Shown: piece after piece, positions 23,280 through 31,873 of the stretch
Position numbering within the stretch: position 1 is the stretch's first letter
Layout: every line of letters begins with the position of its first letter
Assembly (NCBI GenBank): GCA_938040055.1
Contig: CALHWY010000012.1
Coordinates: 248,001 to 312,000 of the forward strand
From: an uncultured Endomicrobiia bacterium
GTDB lineage: Bacteria; Elusimicrobiota; Endomicrobiia; Endomicrobiales; Endomicrobiaceae
Reading direction: 5' to 3'
Length of the DNA stretch: 64,000 nt
Notes under the pieces: model-generated
Database searches by the model: none
Told to the model about the DNA's origin: nothing
The model's input: the letters and a program-made list of their open reading frames with translations, nothing else
Made by a program: the position numbers and the translations under genes

Positions 23280-25205
23280 TTACAAAACCTTTCTGTCAAA
23301 CCATCTGTCTTTTGAAATAAGTTCATATACGGTTTTTTCAACCGCAAACAAAAGTTTCGCATTGTTTTTTTCCGGATCGTAACTTCCGTTTGCGGTATCT
23401 TTCCAGTCCTGCGCCGCAAGTCCTTCCTCGTTTATAAGATATGTCCGGTCGCCCTCGTATGAAAGGAAAACAAATCTGTTTTCTGTTGCGGAAAAAAGAC
23501 TTTTTCCCATTGAAGAATAAGGCGTTTCAATATTGAGAATATCCATTATTGTGGGAACGATGTCAAACTGGCTGCCGAGCTTTTGGCTTACCGCAGGTTT
23601 GAACAAAGCCGGACAGTATACAAGCATGGGTATTTTAAACATTTTGTCGGTCTTGGTTTTCTCATATTGTCCCGCCTGTCCGCCCACTCCGTAAGCCTGA
23701 TGGTCGGCGCACATTATAAAAACCGTATTTTTAAACCAAGGCTCGTTTCGCGCCTGCCTCATAAATTCGCCCAATGCGTAATCCGCATAGTAAAGCCTGT
23801 TCAAATAACCGGTTTTCTCCGTTCCGTCTTCCGGATATTTTTCAAGCGCTTTCATTATTGTCGCGGCATAAGGGATATGCGTTGTAGTGGTAAAATAAAA
23901 AGCGAAAAACGGATGTTTTAAAAGTTTTACTTTCTCGAAAAAAAACTGAAGCCCGTCCAAATCATAGCCTTTGCTTATATTAACGTCATATTTATGTATC
24001 AGCGGGATATCCTGTTTTCCGTAAGCTCCTTTGAAGCCCATATAATTCGCAAGCGCCACGCCGTTATCGGATTCCCTTTTGTCGCCCTGAACAAAAACAT
24101 TATCATATCCGTTCCTTGCCAAAATCAAAGGCAGCCTCGTCTGTCCCGAATTTTCAAGTCCATGCCCCATATAAGAAAGCCCGCGGACATACGGCAAACC
24201 GAAAAACACGGACATCATTCCCATAATACTGCGCTGTCCGTTGGCGTAAAACCGGTCATAAAAAATCCCTTCCTTAACCAAAGAATCAAAATTGGGGGTT
24301 ACTCCGTAAGAAGTGCCGGCAGCCGAATCGATATAATCTTTCTGCCAGCTTTCAAGAAGAATTAGGATAATATTGAAATTTTTTCCGGAAACATTAAATT
24401 CCGACCTTTTTCTCATCAGCGGATAGTTTTCATCCGGAAATATTTCCCCGCGGTCAAGAAGATTGTCCTTTACGATTTTTAAAGCGTCTTCGGTTTTTAT
24501 ATTTATTTTGTTCGGCTCGGTTTTAGATCTTATGCTTATCAGAGAGGTAAATATGCCGTTGAGCTTCAGCTCTCCGCTAACGCGGCCTTTTTTATACGCG
24601 TCGGATATGGACAAGATTCTTTCCTGAAGACCGCCTCTCGCCGCTGTTATCATAAGGCAGGCCAGAACGGGCAAAACAAGGGCATTATACGGTATTTTTC
24701 TGTCGGGAGCGGCATATTTTTTATCAATCATTTTAAAAGAGAAATAAAATAAAAAAAACGTAAAAACCGTCACAAAAACCGTCACAAGAATATAATCCCC
24801 GAAAGCAAGGCTCAAAAAATAGCCGAAATGTTCTTTTGCGAGAAGAATCTCGGTGGTCAAATGCTTTTCAAAAAGCCTGAAATATACGATATCCGCCGCA
24901 AGAACGAAAGAAAAAACAAGAAACAAAACATTAAGAGCCGCGCAGTTAATTTTTATAAAGAGCTTTGAATCCGCGGGGATATTTATCAGAAATAAAAATA
25001 CGCCGCAAAAAGTGGAAACGGCGAATACGTCGAAACGCATGCCTGAAAACAGGGCGCATAAAAAAGAGCCTAAAGTTACGTCTCTGAAAAAAGCTCCCGC
25101 GGCGATATATAACGCCGCCCGCGCCGCGGCGAAAACGAAAAGAAACATTAAGGCATAAAGAGCGGCAAGTTTGAGTCTGAAATATTTATTACCGGTAAGA
25201 TTCAT
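23280..25205 (-). CDS. LTA synthase/OpgB-like membrane phosphotransferase (copy 1)
   Basis: A 641-residue membrane protein: about five N-terminal helices (10-195) and a periplasmic sulfatase-fold domain. Metal site residues seen: Glu285 in ILLESWQ, the nucleophile position Ser326 in NGQRSIMGM, and FIMCADHQ near 500. Related enzymes transfer phosphoglycerol or phosphoethanolamine from phospholipids to glycans. Copies 1 and 2 carry Ser at the nucleophile position, where LtaS has Thr. It follows a glycosyltransferase gene with no gap, and converges with the O-acyltransferase unit. Lipoteichoic acid itself is unlikely in a two-membrane cell; glycan decoration is inferred. Confidence 0.82.
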   Translation of the reverse strand: MNLTGNKYFRLKLAALYALMFLFVFAAARAALYIAAGAFFRDVTLGSFLCALFSGMRFDVFAVSTFCGVFLFLINIPADSKLFIKINCAALNVLFLVFSFVLAADIVYFRLFEKHLTTEILLAKEHFGYFLSLAFGDYILVTVFVTVFTFFLFYFSFKMIDKKYAAPDRKIPYNALVLPVLACLMITAARGGLQERILSISDAYKKGRVSGELKLNGIFTSLISIRSKTEPNKINIKTEDALKIVKDNLLDRGEIFPDENYPLMRKRSEFNVSGKNFNIILILLESWQKDYIDSAAGTSYGVTPNFDSLVKEGIFYDRFYANGQRSIMGMMSVFFGLPYVRGLSYMGHGLENSGQTRLPLILARNGYDNVFVQGDKRESDNGVALANYMGFKGAYGKQDIPLIHKYDVNISKGYDLDGLQFFFEKVKLLKHPFFAFYFTTTTHIPYAATIMKALEKYPEDGTEKTGYLNRLYYADYALGEFMRQARNEPWFKNTVFIMCADHQAYGVGGQAGQYEKTKTDKMFKIPMLVYCPALFKPAVSQKLGSQFDIVPTIMDILNIETPYSSMGKSLFSATENRFVFLSYEGDRTYLINEEGLAAQDWKDTANGSYDPEKNNAKLLFAVEKTVYELISKDRWFDRKVL

Positions 25206-26027
25206 TTATTTTACTTCCAGTTTTCTGAGTTTTTTTACGGTGTTTTTTCTCATCAGATATTTCACGGGCTGGTGCAGAAAAAAACCGTGTTTCATATATT
25301 TGTCCTGAAATTTAAGTTTTTTTATCAAAGACGACAGTCCTTTGATCACAAGCGGCATTAATTCGTCAATGATTTCTTTATTATGTTCGGAAAGCGGCTC
25401 AAAACTCATGCTATAGTCTATGCCGCTGCAGACGGCGCAATTCTTTCCGTCTACGCCTATATGCTGGACGCGGCTGTTTTTCGCCGCGAGAATTCTGATA
25501 TTGTTTCCGTTCATCGTTTCGGAAAGTTTAAAGTCGCCCAATCCGGGATCATTGCGCTTTAAGAACAGAGAAGCGCATTTCTTCGACATGCATGCGGCGG
25601 CATGTCCTATATCGAGCTTGAGATCGAATTCTTCACCTTCTTTAACCGTAAAATGCAGATCGGAATTGTAAAGCGTCATAAAACCGTCGGTAAGAGGAAA
25701 TACTCTTTCCAGATACTCCAAAGCGTCCGGACGCAGCAGCAAATCCGAATCGCACAGAAATAAAACATCATTGTCCGAACCGACAAAGTCGGTCATTATT
25801 TCAAAATAATTATTTGCCGTGCACGCGCTGCGCTTTTGCCTTCTTTGCACCGCCGCTTTCAAAGGCGAAAATTTTTCTTTAAGGTATTCTATCCCGAAAT
25901 CAGTGCTGCAGTCGTCATAAACGCGTATATCGGCCTTCTCTATCAGCCTGCACTCTCCCAAAGACCTTGCCAGTATATCCACATATTTTTTTCTGTTATA
26001 TACCGGCACGGCTATCATTATTTTCAT
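25206..26027 (-). CDS. glycosyltransferase family 2
   Basis: A 273-residue GT-A-fold enzyme. MIAVPVYNRKKYVD opens the nucleotide-sugar site, VYDDCSTD gives the first aspartates and LFLCDSDLLLRPD (about 90-102) the metal-binding motif. No membrane segment, so it acts at the cytoplasmic face. Sugar and acceptor unknown. The following gene (LTA-synthase-like copy 1) begins directly at its stop. A TATAAT lies about 48 nt upstream, so these two genes may form their own unit. Confidence 0.8.
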   Translation of the reverse strand: MKIMIAVPVYNRKKYVDILARSLGECRLIEKADIRVYDDCSTDFGIEYLKEKFSPLKAAVQRRQKRSACTANNYFEIMTDFVGSDNDVLFLCDSDLLLRPDALEYLERVFPLTDGFMTLYNSDLHFTVKEGEEFDLKLDIGHAAACMSKKCASLFLKRNDPGLGDFKLSETMNGNNIRILAAKNSRVQHIGVDGKNCAVCSGIDYSMSFEPLSEHNKEIIDELMPLVIKGLSSLIKKLKFQDKYMKHGFFLHQPVKYLMRKNTVKKLRKLEVK

Positions 26028-26074
26028 TTTATTCCTCGCAAAATGCTGTATTTTAAATGCGCATCGTATGTCAT

Positions 26075-26080
26075 ATTATA
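26075..26080 (-). promoter_or_regulatory. -10 element (TATAAT) before the GT2 gene
   Basis: Consensus TATAAT on the minus strand, 48 nt upstream of the glycosyltransferase start; no convincing -35 at 17 nt. Tentative promoter for the two genes 25206-26027 and 23280-25205. Confidence 0.3.
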
Positions 26081-26417
26081 CTAAAATATCAAATGAAACC
26101 CGTTGTTTTATTTATCTTTTCGCAGACAAACAGACTGCGCAAAAGAACCCGTCGCCCTCGGCATTACAATATCCCGGATATAAAACGATTTTATTTTTTG
26201 TTTTTGCTTTAAGCAAATATCCGCACGGAATTTTTTTACAAAAAAATGCGCGCGGTTTTCGCGGCAATGCGTTTGAGAAAAAGCAAGAAACAAACCGATT
26301 TATTGAAAACAAAAGATTCTCACAAAATTTCTTAAAAATCTCATTATTTTCGGCATAATATATACGTTATACCTGAGGCCGAAAGCGAAAAATTCGTATT
26401 TTATTCTGAAAATTTTA
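26081..26417. other. intergenic, no gene
   Basis: About 340 AT-rich nt between the end of the broken glycosyltransferase gene and the promoter of the next unit. Short open frames here have no ribosome sites and no recognisable products. Confidence 0.45.
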
Positions 26418-27356
26418 TTATCCGACGCCGAAAACGGAATCCTTTATATTAAAAAAATTAAAACATGTATTTTTTATCTCGGCATAAAGCTCTTTTATCA
26501 TCGGCGCAAAACAGAACGAAAAATTCCCGACATTCCATTTGTTATAATATCCGAAAAGAACATCGCAGACATTAAGATCAATAACTTTAAAAAGTTCCGG
26601 ACCGGCATTGCCCTTGCGCATAAGCTCTTCCTTTAAAGTCTTAAAGTTCTTCAGAACGGATCTTACCATATCATCCGTTTTTTTTGACAAGGCGCCTTCT
26701 ACATTTTTCCTGTAATAATAACAGACGCTCTCCTCAACGGCGACATATCGGCGTATAAAAAATTCAATGAAGCAAAATGTATGTCTTCGCAAGAGTGCTC
26801 GCCGCAAAATAACAGCCCGTTGTCCTCCATCATTTTCCTTTTTATCAGCCTTTCCCGCACGGTTACAATGCCCTGATACCCCCTTAAGAAAAAAACGTTC
26901 CGTTTGAATCGTCTATTTTAATGCATTTTTTTCTTCTTTGCCGAATTCGCCTAAAACTTTTTTCTTTTTTATTTTTTTTGCGAAAATAATAATCCGCAAC
27001 GCTTCCGCAGACAAGATCCGCGCCGCGTTTTTTTGCGGCCGAATATAAAACCTCGCAGTAAAGCTCGTCTATAAAATCATCGAAATCGACGAATAATATA
27101 TATTCGCCGACGCTATTTCAATGCCGGAATTTCTTGCCGCCGCGATGCCGGCGTTTTTTTTGTCAATTATCCCAACTCTCCCGTCGTCGCCACCGCCGCG
27201 CGCAAAACCGCATAATATGTCCAAAGAACTGTCGGATGAACCGTCATTGACGCAGATTATCTCTATTTCCTTTAAACTTTGCCCCGTCAAAGATTCCATG
27301 CATTCTTCTATATACTTTTCGGCATTATAAACCGGAACTATTATGCTTATTTTAAT
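26418..27356 (-). pseudogene. glycosyltransferase family 2 pseudogene with several frameshifts
   Basis: Reading across frames recovers a whole GT2 protein: KISIIVPVYNAEKYIEECME, then EIICVNDGSSDSSLDIL, KNAGIAAARNSGIEIAS; a frameshift near 27108 leads to GEYILFVDFDDFIDELYCEV; a stop near 26885 is followed by YQGIVTVRERLIKRKMM and LLFCGEHSCEDIHFA; another shift near 26765 leads to RYVAVEESVCYYYRKNVEGA and the C-terminus ending at 26418. The first codon that fits is ATT (27354-27356), overlapping the stop of the upstream gene, so the start also seems lost. It is the last gene of the long glycan operon. At least three lesions make function very unlikely. Confidence 0.82.
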
Positions 27357-28458
27357 TCCCCTCGGTATTTTTATCCGTTACTCCCATAATACGCCGGAAC
27401 ATGTCCTCTATATCTTTATTATCGATATTTTTGATATCGTTATTTTTTAACCCGGCATCGGCTGGAACCGTAAGTTTAAAAGCATTGTCATAATTCGGAT
27501 CCCATATCGTAGATTTTTTTTCCTCGCCGTGCGAATCATCAAGATATAAAGCCAACATCTTTTTATTAAAAGCCGCCGCAATGTGAACGATGGAAGTATC
27601 GGGAGTGATTACGCAGTCGCAAAATTTAACATAAGCCGCGCTTTCAAGAACGGAATCCGTCGTTATGATTTTTGCGCCGTACAAACCTTTAAGCATGCGG
27701 GAGAAACGCTTGGGACAGATTACGAAAACATTGACTTCTTCTTTGTTTATAAAATTGCCGTTGATGCGGTTCAGCAGATCCTGCAGCTTTGACAATGAAA
27801 AAGTTCTGTGTCTGCTGGCGGCAAAAGGATTGATCAGTATATTGTTTTTACCTTTCTTAAAAGTTTCCAAGGCTGCTTTTTCCTGATCGGGTTCGGTAAA
27901 AACGTCATATTTAAAGGATAAAGGGATGACTCCGAGAGCGTTTAAAAGAAGTTCATAGCGTTTTGAAATGTGTAATTTATTGACATCGCAGTTTATCGAT
28001 AAATCATATGTTTTATAGCCGGATTTATTGAATCCTATTAAAAATCCGGGGTTTATCGATCTGATCATAAACAGCTGTTTCGGTCTGGGCCTGAACTGCG
28101 TAAAATCCACCGCTATGTCTATTTTTTTATTTTTTAAGCTTTTAAAAACTTTTAAATCATTAAAAAACTTTCCGGAAAGTGATATTATATCGTCGACATA
28201 AATATTTCGTTTGATTATTTCCTTATTGTCTTTTGTACAAAGAACTGTAATTCCGATGCCAGGATAGCATTTTTTCAGTTCTCTGAAAACCAGAGTCGAA
28301 ACAACCATATCCCCAATCTTGCCGTCGGTACGCAAAAACAAAATATTTTTTGCGCCGGCAGGATTAAGCTTTTCAGCGCTTCCCGTTTTTTTATCAAAAA
28401 GCGCTTTTGCAAGAATTTTTCTGTATGAAGTCAGTTTGCTCTTTATTTTTTCTATCAT
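27352..28458 (-). CDS. glycosyltransferase family 9 (heptosyltransferase-like)
   Basis: A 368-residue GT-B protein of the ADP-heptose:LPS heptosyltransferase family. ILFLRTDGKIGDMVVSTLV (about 40-58) is the typical N-terminal motif; ILINPFAASRHRTFS begins the second domain and VITPDTSIVHIAAAF is the nucleotide-sugar signature. The family builds LPS core or related oligosaccharides. Its start lies 3 nt before the GT8 stop. It is followed by the broken GT2 gene, whose loss may have altered the final glycan. Confidence 0.85.
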   Translation of the reverse strand: MIEKIKSKLTSYRKILAKALFDKKTGSAEKLNPAGAKNILFLRTDGKIGDMVVSTLVFRELKKCYPGIGITVLCTKDNKEIIKRNIYVDDIISLSGKFFNDLKVFKSLKNKKIDIAVDFTQFRPRPKQLFMIRSINPGFLIGFNKSGYKTYDLSINCDVNKLHISKRYELLLNALGVIPLSFKYDVFTEPDQEKAALETFKKGKNNILINPFAASRHRTFSLSKLQDLLNRINGNFINKEEVNVFVICPKRFSRMLKGLYGAKIITTDSVLESAAYVKFCDCVITPDTSIVHIAAAFNKKMLALYLDDSHGEEKKSTIWDPNYDNAFKLTVPADAGLKNNDIKNIDNKDIEDMFRRIMGVTDKNTEGN

Positions 28459-28461
28459 AAA

Positions 28462-29385
28462 TTAATACAGCGTTATCAGCCAGCCTCTTTTTCTTATGCT
28501 GCGCCAGAATTTCGGCTTTATAAAACAAGCCGGATGGACAAACCAATATTTAAAAAACATTCCCAAAAAATTTCGAATTTTCAGAAATTTGGAAAAATTT
28601 TCAATAAGGCCGCCCCAGGGCGTCATTAAAAGATATTTGAAATATAAATCGCTCATAGGATGCACCGGCAGAGGATGCCACGGTTTTATTCTAGTGGAAA
28701 AATGCACTATATAACAAAAAGACAGGGCTTGAGCGATATTTTTTTTATCGTACTTGCCGTACAAAGTCAAAAAAATGCCGTAATGAACATTCCAGTTAAC
28801 GGGAAGAAAGAGAGTGTTAAACCTTAAAACGGGATTTAAAATATCCTGATCATGAAGAATCATTTTATCGATATTATACTTCACATATTCTTTCCATTTG
28901 CCGTAATAGCCGAACTCCAGAAGCCCGGCGATATTTAAAACCATGACCCCGGAATTAAAAAATCCCTCTTTTTTTCTGTAATTGTCGCTAACAGCTGCAA
29001 GAAGGCTGTCTCCGATATCAATATTCCATAATTCGGCGATATCCCTGTTTACTATGAGATCGCAGTCAAGAAATATTATTTTTTTCTCTTTTCCGGAAAG
29101 AAGAACGGGAATCATTAAAACATTGTAAATAGCAAAAGTACGTCCTCTGCTCAGAGGCAGCCCCTCAAATTCCGAATGATCCAGTTCGATAAAAGTATGT
29201 TCGAAATCCTGTATCTTTTTCAGTTTGAGCAGATTATTCCTGTTTTCTTCGCTCAGATTTCCGAAAAAATAAATATGCAGTCTGTCCTGACCGGATAAAA
29301 CTTTATGATTGCACAGCACTGAAGCGACAGCCGCCGCGCAATGGCGCGCGAAATTGTCATCCAGTCCAAAGGCAATGTTTATCAT
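28462..29385 (-). CDS. glycosyltransferase family 8
   Basis: A 307-residue GT8 enzyme (LgtC/GspA group). NIAFGLDDNFARHCAAAV at the start, the metal motif Asp107-Cys-Asp109 in IIFLDCDLIVNRD, FNSGVMVLN about 35 residues later, and HDQDILNP. GT8 enzymes add galactose or glucose to LPS-type acceptors with retention. It lies 9 nt after ahcY and 3 nt before the GT9 gene. A basic, aromatic C-terminus may bind the membrane. Confidence 0.86.
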   Translation of the reverse strand: MINIAFGLDDNFARHCAAAVASVLCNHKVLSGQDRLHIYFFGNLSEENRNNLLKLKKIQDFEHTFIELDHSEFEGLPLSRGRTFAIYNVLMIPVLLSGKEKKIIFLDCDLIVNRDIAELWNIDIGDSLLAAVSDNYRKKEGFFNSGVMVLNIAGLLEFGYYGKWKEYVKYNIDKMILHDQDILNPVLRFNTLFLPVNWNVHYGIFLTLYGKYDKKNIAQALSFCYIVHFSTRIKPWHPLPVHPMSDLYFKYLLMTPWGGLIENFSKFLKIRNFLGMFFKYWFVHPACFIKPKFWRSIRKRGWLITLY

Positions 29386-29394
29386 TTTATTTCC

Positions 29395-30651
29395 TTATGT
29401 TCCGGTTTTCCAGGAATTCAAATACTCTTTCTGCTCTCTGGTGAGAACGTCTATTTTAATTCCCATGGCGTTAAGCTTTAATCTTGCGATTTCCAGATCA
29501 AGTTTTTCCGGAACCGTATAAACCCGTTTATCAAGCCTGCCGTGATTTTTTACCATAAATTCCGCCGATAAAGCCTGGTTTGCAAAAGACATATCCATCA
29601 CGCTTGCGGGATGACCTTCCGCAGCCGAAAGATTTATAAGTCTTCCTTGCGCGAGAACGCATATTTTTTTATTGTTTTTCAAAGTATATTCGTCCACGAA
29701 ATCCCTTACGTTTTTTACGTTTTTAGACATTTTCTTTAAAGCGCCGAGATTTATTTCATTATTAAAATGTCCTGAATTACATACTATCGCGCCGTTTTTC
29801 ATTAAAGAAAAATGCTGTTTGTCTATTACGTTTAAATCTCCGGTAAGAGTTACGAATATATCTCCTTTTTTCGCGGCGTCTTTCATAGGCATAACTTCAA
29901 AACCGTCCATGGCGGCCTCAATCGCTTTTAAGTGGTCGACTTCGGTGACGATAACATGCGCTCCCAGCCCTTTTGCTCTCATGGCGAAACCTCTTCCGCA
30001 CCAGCCGTATCCGGCCACTACCGCGGTTTTTCCGGCAAGCAAAAGATTCGTAGCCCTTAATATGCCGTCTATCGTAGACTGGCCGGTGCCGTATCTGTTG
30101 TCGAAAAAATGTTTTGTAAGCGCGTCGTTTACGGCTATTACCGGATATGCAAGAACGCCGTCTTTTGCCATCGCTTTTAAACGGATGACGCCCGTAGTGG
30201 TTTCCTCCGTGCCTCCTATTATGTCTTTAAGCAAATCTTTCCTTTTCAAAAGCACGGTCGTGACGAGGTCGGCTCCGTCATCCATAGTTATATGGGGTTT
30301 AACGCCCAAAACGGCGTCTATATGGCCGTAATAAGTTTTATTGTTTTCGCCTTTCTGCGCAAAAACGGGAATATTGTGATGACTGACAAGAGAAGCGGCC
30401 ACGTCATCCTGTGTGGAAAGAGGATTTGAAGCGCAAAGATAAACCTGCGCGCCGCCGGCCTTTAAAGTAACGGCAAGATTCGCCGTTTCGGCGGTCACGT
30501 GAAGACAGCAGGATATTCTTTTGTCTTTCAGAGGTTTTTGCTTCGAAAATCTTTCTTTTATCTGCCTTAAAACAGGCATTTCTTTTTCAGCCCAGACAAT
30601 TCTTTTATCGCCTTTCTGCGCCGATTTAATGTCTTTTATATCGTATTTCAT
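29395..30651 (-). CDS. ahcY: adenosylhomocysteinase
   Basis: A 418-residue S-adenosylhomocysteine hydrolase, which splits SAH to adenosine and homocysteine and so recycles the methyl cycle. Visible: HVTAETANLA near the N-terminus, the NAD-binding GYGWCGRGFAMRAKGLGAHV (about 216-235), TGTGQST-type sequence YGTGQSTIDGI, and NSGHFNNEI. The C-terminal tail is the usual one. It follows metK by 43 nt, too short for a SAM or SAH riboswitch. Placing metK and ahcY inside a glycan operon is unusual. Confidence 0.94.
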   Translation of the reverse strand: MKYDIKDIKSAQKGDKRIVWAEKEMPVLRQIKERFSKQKPLKDKRISCCLHVTAETANLAVTLKAGGAQVYLCASNPLSTQDDVAASLVSHHNIPVFAQKGENNKTYYGHIDAVLGVKPHITMDDGADLVTTVLLKRKDLLKDIIGGTEETTTGVIRLKAMAKDGVLAYPVIAVNDALTKHFFDNRYGTGQSTIDGILRATNLLLAGKTAVVAGYGWCGRGFAMRAKGLGAHVIVTEVDHLKAIEAAMDGFEVMPMKDAAKKGDIFVTLTGDLNVIDKQHFSLMKNGAIVCNSGHFNNEINLGALKKMSKNVKNVRDFVDEYTLKNNKKICVLAQGRLINLSAAEGHPASVMDMSFANQALSAEFMVKNHGRLDKRVYTVPEKLDLEIARLKLNAMGIKIDVLTREQKEYLNSWKTGT

Positions 30652-30694
30652 AGAAGATCTCCTTTTTAAAACAAATGCGCCGGATATGCAGTTT

Positions 30695-31864
30695 TTAATT
30701 TGCGGCGGCTTTTTTCAGTTCTTCGGCCTTGTTTACCTTTTCCCAGGTGAAACCGGCGCCTTTCCTGCCGAAATGCCCGTAAGCCGCAGTCTGCGCGAAT
30801 ATCGGCCGCCTCAGCCCCAAATATTCGGTTATCCCTTCCGGCGTTAAAGGAAATATTTTTCTTACCGCGGGCTCAAGAACGGCTCCGGAAACTTTTCCGC
30901 TGTAATGAGTGTCGATCATTACCGACACGGGCTCGGCCACTCCTATGGCATACGCGAGCTGAACCGTACATTTCCGCGCAAAACCGGCAGCCACGATATT
31001 TTTGGCGATATGCCTTGCCATATAACAGGCGCTTCTGTCAACTTTAGTAGAATCTTTTCCGGAAAAAGCGCCGCCGCCGTGCGCCGCCATGGCGCCGTAA
31101 GTATCGACTATTATTTTTCTTCCGGTAAGGCCGGTGTCGCCGGCAGGTCCGCCTATCACGAATTTACCCGTCGGATTGATATAAATTTTCGTTTTTTTAT
31201 CGATAAGCCCGCCGAGCACGGGAACAATTATTTTATCATATATCTCGCTCTTGGCTTTCTTCGTCATCTGTTTGCCCGTCTTGTCAAGAACTTTTTCCGT
31301 GTGCTGAGTGGAAAGCACGACGGCTTCAATCCTTTTCGGTTTCCCGCCGGCATATTCCACGGTTACCTGGGTTTTGCCGTCAGGCCCGAGATAAGGAAGA
31401 ATTTTCTTTTTTCTTGTCTCGGAAAGTTTCATTGAAAGTTTATGCGCAAGCATTATCGGCATAGGCATAAGTTCCGGAGTTTCCCTGCACGCAAAGCCTA
31501 TCATAAGCCCCTGATCGCCGGCCCCTCCCGTATCGACTCCCTGAGCGATGTCGGGAGACTGGGAATTTATGACATTTACTACGGCGCAGTTTTTATAATT
31601 AAAACCGAACTCCGGGCTGTCGTATCCTATATTTTTTATGGCGTTTCTTACCACCTGCTGTATATTAACATAGGTGTCCGTCGTAATTTCCCCTCCTACT
31701 ATCACCATTCCCGGAGAAATGAAAGCTTCGCAAGCCACTCTCGCTTTCGGATCCTTTCTCAAAATAGCGTCCAAAACGCTGTCGGAAATAATATCGCAGA
31801 CTTTGTCGGGATGTCCCTCCGTCACGGACTCGGAAGTAAAATAATAATTTTGTTCATTTGCCAT
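30695..31864 (-). CDS. metK: S-adenosylmethionine synthetase
   Basis: A 389-residue MetK, making SAM from methionine and ATP. Signatures: TEGHPDKVCD at the N-terminus, GGAGDQGLMIGFA (about 115-127) and GGGAFSGKDSTKVDRSA near 265-281. Complete and of normal length. Starts 9 nt after the LTA-synthase-like copy 2 stop with a ribosome site GGAG. Cotranscribed with ahcY, which removes the by-product of SAM use. Confidence 0.95.
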   Translation of the reverse strand: MANEQNYYFTSESVTEGHPDKVCDIISDSVLDAILRKDPKARVACEAFISPGMVIVGGEITTDTYVNIQQVVRNAIKNIGYDSPEFGFNYKNCAVVNVINSQSPDIAQGVDTGGAGDQGLMIGFACRETPELMPMPIMLAHKLSMKLSETRKKKILPYLGPDGKTQVTVEYAGGKPKRIEAVVLSTQHTEKVLDKTGKQMTKKAKSEIYDKIIVPVLGGLIDKKTKIYINPTGKFVIGGPAGDTGLTGRKIIVDTYGAMAAHGGGAFSGKDSTKVDRSACYMARHIAKNIVAAGFARKCTVQLAYAIGVAEPVSVMIDTHYSGKVSGAVLEPAVRKIFPLTPEGITEYLGLRRPIFAQTAAYGHFGRKGAGFTWEKVNKAEELKKAAAN

Positions 31865-31873
31865 ATTTTTCTC

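Noticed and set aside
30652..30694. SAM or SAH riboswitch before ahcY or metK
   Set aside because: The spacers are 43 and 9 nt, too short for any of these riboswitch classes.
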